64,000 bases of DNA, from NCBI GenBank assembly GCA_004009845.1, contig RMBW01000031.1, positions 1 through 64,000 on the forward strand, read 5' to 3'. Positions 61,775 to 64,000 of the stretch are shown here, in pieces (positions within the stretch are counted from its first letter, which is position 1; each line of letters starts with the position of its first letter). The DNA comes from Davidsoniella eucalypti (taxonomy: Eukaryota; Ascomycota; Sordariomycetes; Microascales; Ceratocystidaceae). The translations under genes were made by a program, and so were the position numbers. A model generated the notes under the pieces. It was not told the origin of the DNA. It was given only the letters and a program-made list of their open reading frames with translations, and ran no database searches.

Positions 61775-62993
61775 GACTATAATGAGCGAGTTGGATTTGA
61801 AGGAAAGACAGTGACGTAGGCTTTAAGAAATGATTGCCAGAGAAATTTATTGTATCAACGAAACCGAATATAGGTGATATCAATCAAAATCTATATGATT
61901 TAAGAAGACTGTGATGAAGTTCCATCAATCATACACCCTCTGCATGATGAGAAGTCGTTAGTTAAGCTTCCTAATTTGGGTTAGAACTAAATAAAAACTC
62001 GACTACAGGGTTATTTGCCAGAGTGACCTCCTAGGGTTAAATGCGATTTCGGTGCCTATCACGTATATCAGCCTAGCAATCACGCTATATCTGTCTGGCA
62101 GTTTTGGGTTAAAGATAGGCTTAAGCATACTATAGGTGGTTGTTATGAAGTCATCATACTGCCAGCGAAAGTTATACTCTGGATCGAAAGCTCTGACGTT
62201 GAAATTCTTCATCAAGAATCACCGTGTGTAGTATTGATATATATACTGTAGCACGGTTAACGGTTAACGCATTGAGCGGGTTTGCTATGACAGAACTATT
62301 GCAAGTACAGTGCGAGATGATCAAAACATAGAAATCCTGGGAAGATTCATTGAAGGAATCTGTGAAAAGATAACGAATTGTACATACATATATATATGCT
62401 CTTCAACAAGATCACGGCTTTCCTTGAATGGCAGTGCTATTGTGCCACTTCTCACAAATCACTAACTTGAATACGACGAAATCAAATACATCAGGGCTTT
62501 TCTTTGTGAAAATGACACCACCATGGCAATAGTTATGCCGGTCGACGAGTGTTATACTACATACAATGATCACACACCAGAACCGATATTCCATGGAGAT
62601 GTTGACTTAATTTATGAATTTTTTTATTATGAAATTTTTATCAGCTGATGGATAACTACTTTTGATGATTTTATCTGCAGGTACCAGAAGATGAGACTGA
62701 CTGATCTTGATGCCACTTGAAGCCAGCTCTGAAGCTAGCTTTGGCCTATGCAAAACGCCTGATGAATCCGTTACTTGGTATGAACAACCTTCCCTGAACG
62801 CCGGTGATAGATAATGAAAGAGAGAAAAAAACACTAATAAGAGTCATATTAGGGAGGTAAAAAGAGCAAAAGAACTGTCGTCATTCATGAAGAAGCGGTA
62901 GCATGATTGACATCGATGTCAATGCATTTACTACCGCCCGTATTTGTTTTTTTTGGGCTACCTTTAACGAAAGGCAATGGTGAGCTGAGCCGT
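61775..62993. other. Spacer between TYW3 and MET16
   Basis: Three short minus-strand frames (62834-62607, 62594-62412, 62215-62003) lie in a row. I recognise none of them. They could be pieces of a decayed gene or chance. The rest is AT-rich. Confidence 0.4.
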
Positions 62994-63947
62994 TCAGGCG
63001 ACGATGCCGTTAGGAGTCACCAACTGGGTGTAGTTGGACTTGCGGTTGTGGATGCCGCACTCAGTCTTGTTCTGACCCTTCCAGCGACCAGCACGCTCGT
63101 CTTCGCCCTCAGCAACGGGGGAAGTCGAGTGCCAATCGCCGATGGACTTGTAGCCACGGTCAAGCAGGGCGTTATAGGGTACATCGTTCTGCTTGATATA
63201 AGTCTGTACACGCTTGAAGTCCCAGCTAGCCAGAGGGTTGATCTTGACGATGTTGCGCTCCTCGTCAAACTCGATGACGGGGATATCACCACGAGCACCG
63301 CCCTGTGAGCGACGACGACCGGTCAGTACGGCTGAGACACCGAGAGTGGCGTAGGCGCGGTCCAAGGGCTCGACCTTGGCGTACCAGTCGTAGACGTCGG
63401 GGACAGTCTCGTATAGCTTGGCACCGTAGATAGCCTCGAAGTCAGCGACGGTCTCGGTGTTCTCGGGCTTGAAGATGTGAAGCCTGACGTCGGGGTACTT
63501 GGCTTGAACAGCGGCAATTAGATCGTACGTCTCCTTAAAGTGGTAAAGAGTGTCGAGGAAGAAGACTTCGGTGCGGGGAAGGGCAGGGTTGGACTTTTGA
63601 ATCTTGGACAGCATGTCCATGGTGACGAGGCCGGTTAGGCCGAAGGCGGTCGACTGGTACAGGCCGGGGAAGAGCGCTAGAGCAAAACGCAGAACGTCCT
63701 GGGCCTCCATGTGCTCGAACTGGGCGTTCAGATGGGCTAAATGGTCCTTGGTGAGGTGTAGCTTGGGAGCAGTTACGGGGCCAGTAGCCGAGGAGGGGGT
63801 AGAGCGGCCAGATGAGGATCTGGAGAGGTTCTCGGCCTTCTCTAGAGTGGAATCGGCACCGATGGCAGTGGAGGCTAGAGAGAGTGTGGACATGGACATG
63901 CTGACGTGAGTATCGTCGGTGATGCTGGGAACAGGAGACGCAGCCAT
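62994..63947 (-). CDS. MET16: PAPS reductase (phosphoadenylyl-sulfate reductase)
   Basis: An intronless gene of 317 residues. The enzyme reduces 3'-phosphoadenylyl sulfate to sulfite with thioredoxin, in sulfate assimilation toward cysteine and methionine. The N-terminal 60 residues are Ser/Thr-rich and absent from the 261-residue yeast enzyme. The adenine-nucleotide alpha-hydrolase fold begins near 65, with the nucleotide-binding STAFGLTG at 99-106 and FLDTLYHFKETYDL after it. TGRRRSQGGARGDIPVIEFD is a conserved substrate-binding stretch. The catalytic motif ECGIH has C297 near the C-terminus. No second Cys pair of the plant/bacterial APS type is seen, which fits PAPS specificity. The start at 63947 is the first in-frame ATG and the window ends 53 bp upstream of it. 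Confidence 0.95.
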   Translation of the reverse strand: MAASPVPSITDDTHVSMSMSTLSLASTAIGADSTLEKAENLSRSSSGRSTPSSATGPVTAPKLHLTKDHLAHLNAQFEHMEAQDVLRFALALFPGLYQSTAFGLTGLVTMDMLSKIQKSNPALPRTEVFFLDTLYHFKETYDLIAAVQAKYPDVRLHIFKPENTETVADFEAIYGAKLYETVPDVYDWYAKVEPLDRAYATLGVSAVLTGRRRSQGGARGDIPVIEFDEERNIVKINPLASWDFKRVQTYIKQNDVPYNALLDRGYKSIGDWHSTSPVAEGEDERAGRWKGQNKTECGIHNRKSNYTQLVTPNGIVA

Positions 63948-64000
63948 TGTGAAGAGAGTAAGGGTATGAGGTATCAGGTTGAAAGATCAAAGAGGAGGGA

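Overview
The window comes from a filamentous ascomycete (Pezizomycotina). The evidence is short spliceosomal introns with GTRNGT-type donors and CTAAC or CTAAT branch sites near the acceptor, a MIC19/DUF1690 gene, Zn2Cys6 regulators, a relic of the expanded fungal kinase-like family and a relic of a Tad-like LINE. Gene content hints at Sordariomycetes, but I cannot place it further. Gene density is low: twelve intact genes in 64 kb, separated by long AT-rich spacers.

Positions 1-9,400 look like an accessory or decaying region. They hold copies of a dispersed A-tailed repeat, an unidentified coding-like stretch, one intact secreted-protein gene (2944-4950, DUF7029/DUF7223-like), a broken Zn2Cys6 regulator (about 5395-6384, minus) and a broken kinase-like gene with a 21-bp heptad-repeat array (6934-9369, plus). 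From about 10.4 kb the genes are mostly conserved. They are a coiled-coil protein (10400-11870, minus), a 9-kb spacer, a large Ser-rich PH-domain protein (20982-24110, plus), translation factor eIF3g (25523-26744, plus), a divergent squalene-epoxidase-like flavoprotein (27391-29225, plus), a Zn2Cys6 regulator (33290-36350, plus), importin-beta/KAP95 (37167-40491, minus), 2-isopropylmalate synthase LEU4 (44658-47264, minus) and a ferric reductase (49018-50874, minus). After an 8.7-kb spacer with a LINE relic come MIC19 (59576-60320, plus), TYW3 (60691-61774, minus) and PAPS reductase MET16 (62994-63947, minus). Exon boundaries were worked out by hand from splice signals and preserved reading frames.

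The most interesting observation is in LEU4. The last intron has a perfect GTGAGT donor, a CTAAT branch site and a CACAG acceptor, and splicing gives a 618-residue enzyme. If the intron is retained, the frame runs only 12 more codons and ends in SHKSKL, a textbook peroxisomal PTS1. The gene therefore seems able to make a second, peroxisomal form of the first leucine-pathway enzyme by alternative splicing. LEU4 also has a GC-AG intron, an 8-nt first coding exon and no mitochondrial presequence. Also notable are a 72-bp, severely 5'-truncated retroposon with a perfect 15-bp target-site duplication that matches the 3' end of the LINE relic 12 kb away, and a squalene-epoxidase-like gene whose C-terminal FAD motif has eroded.
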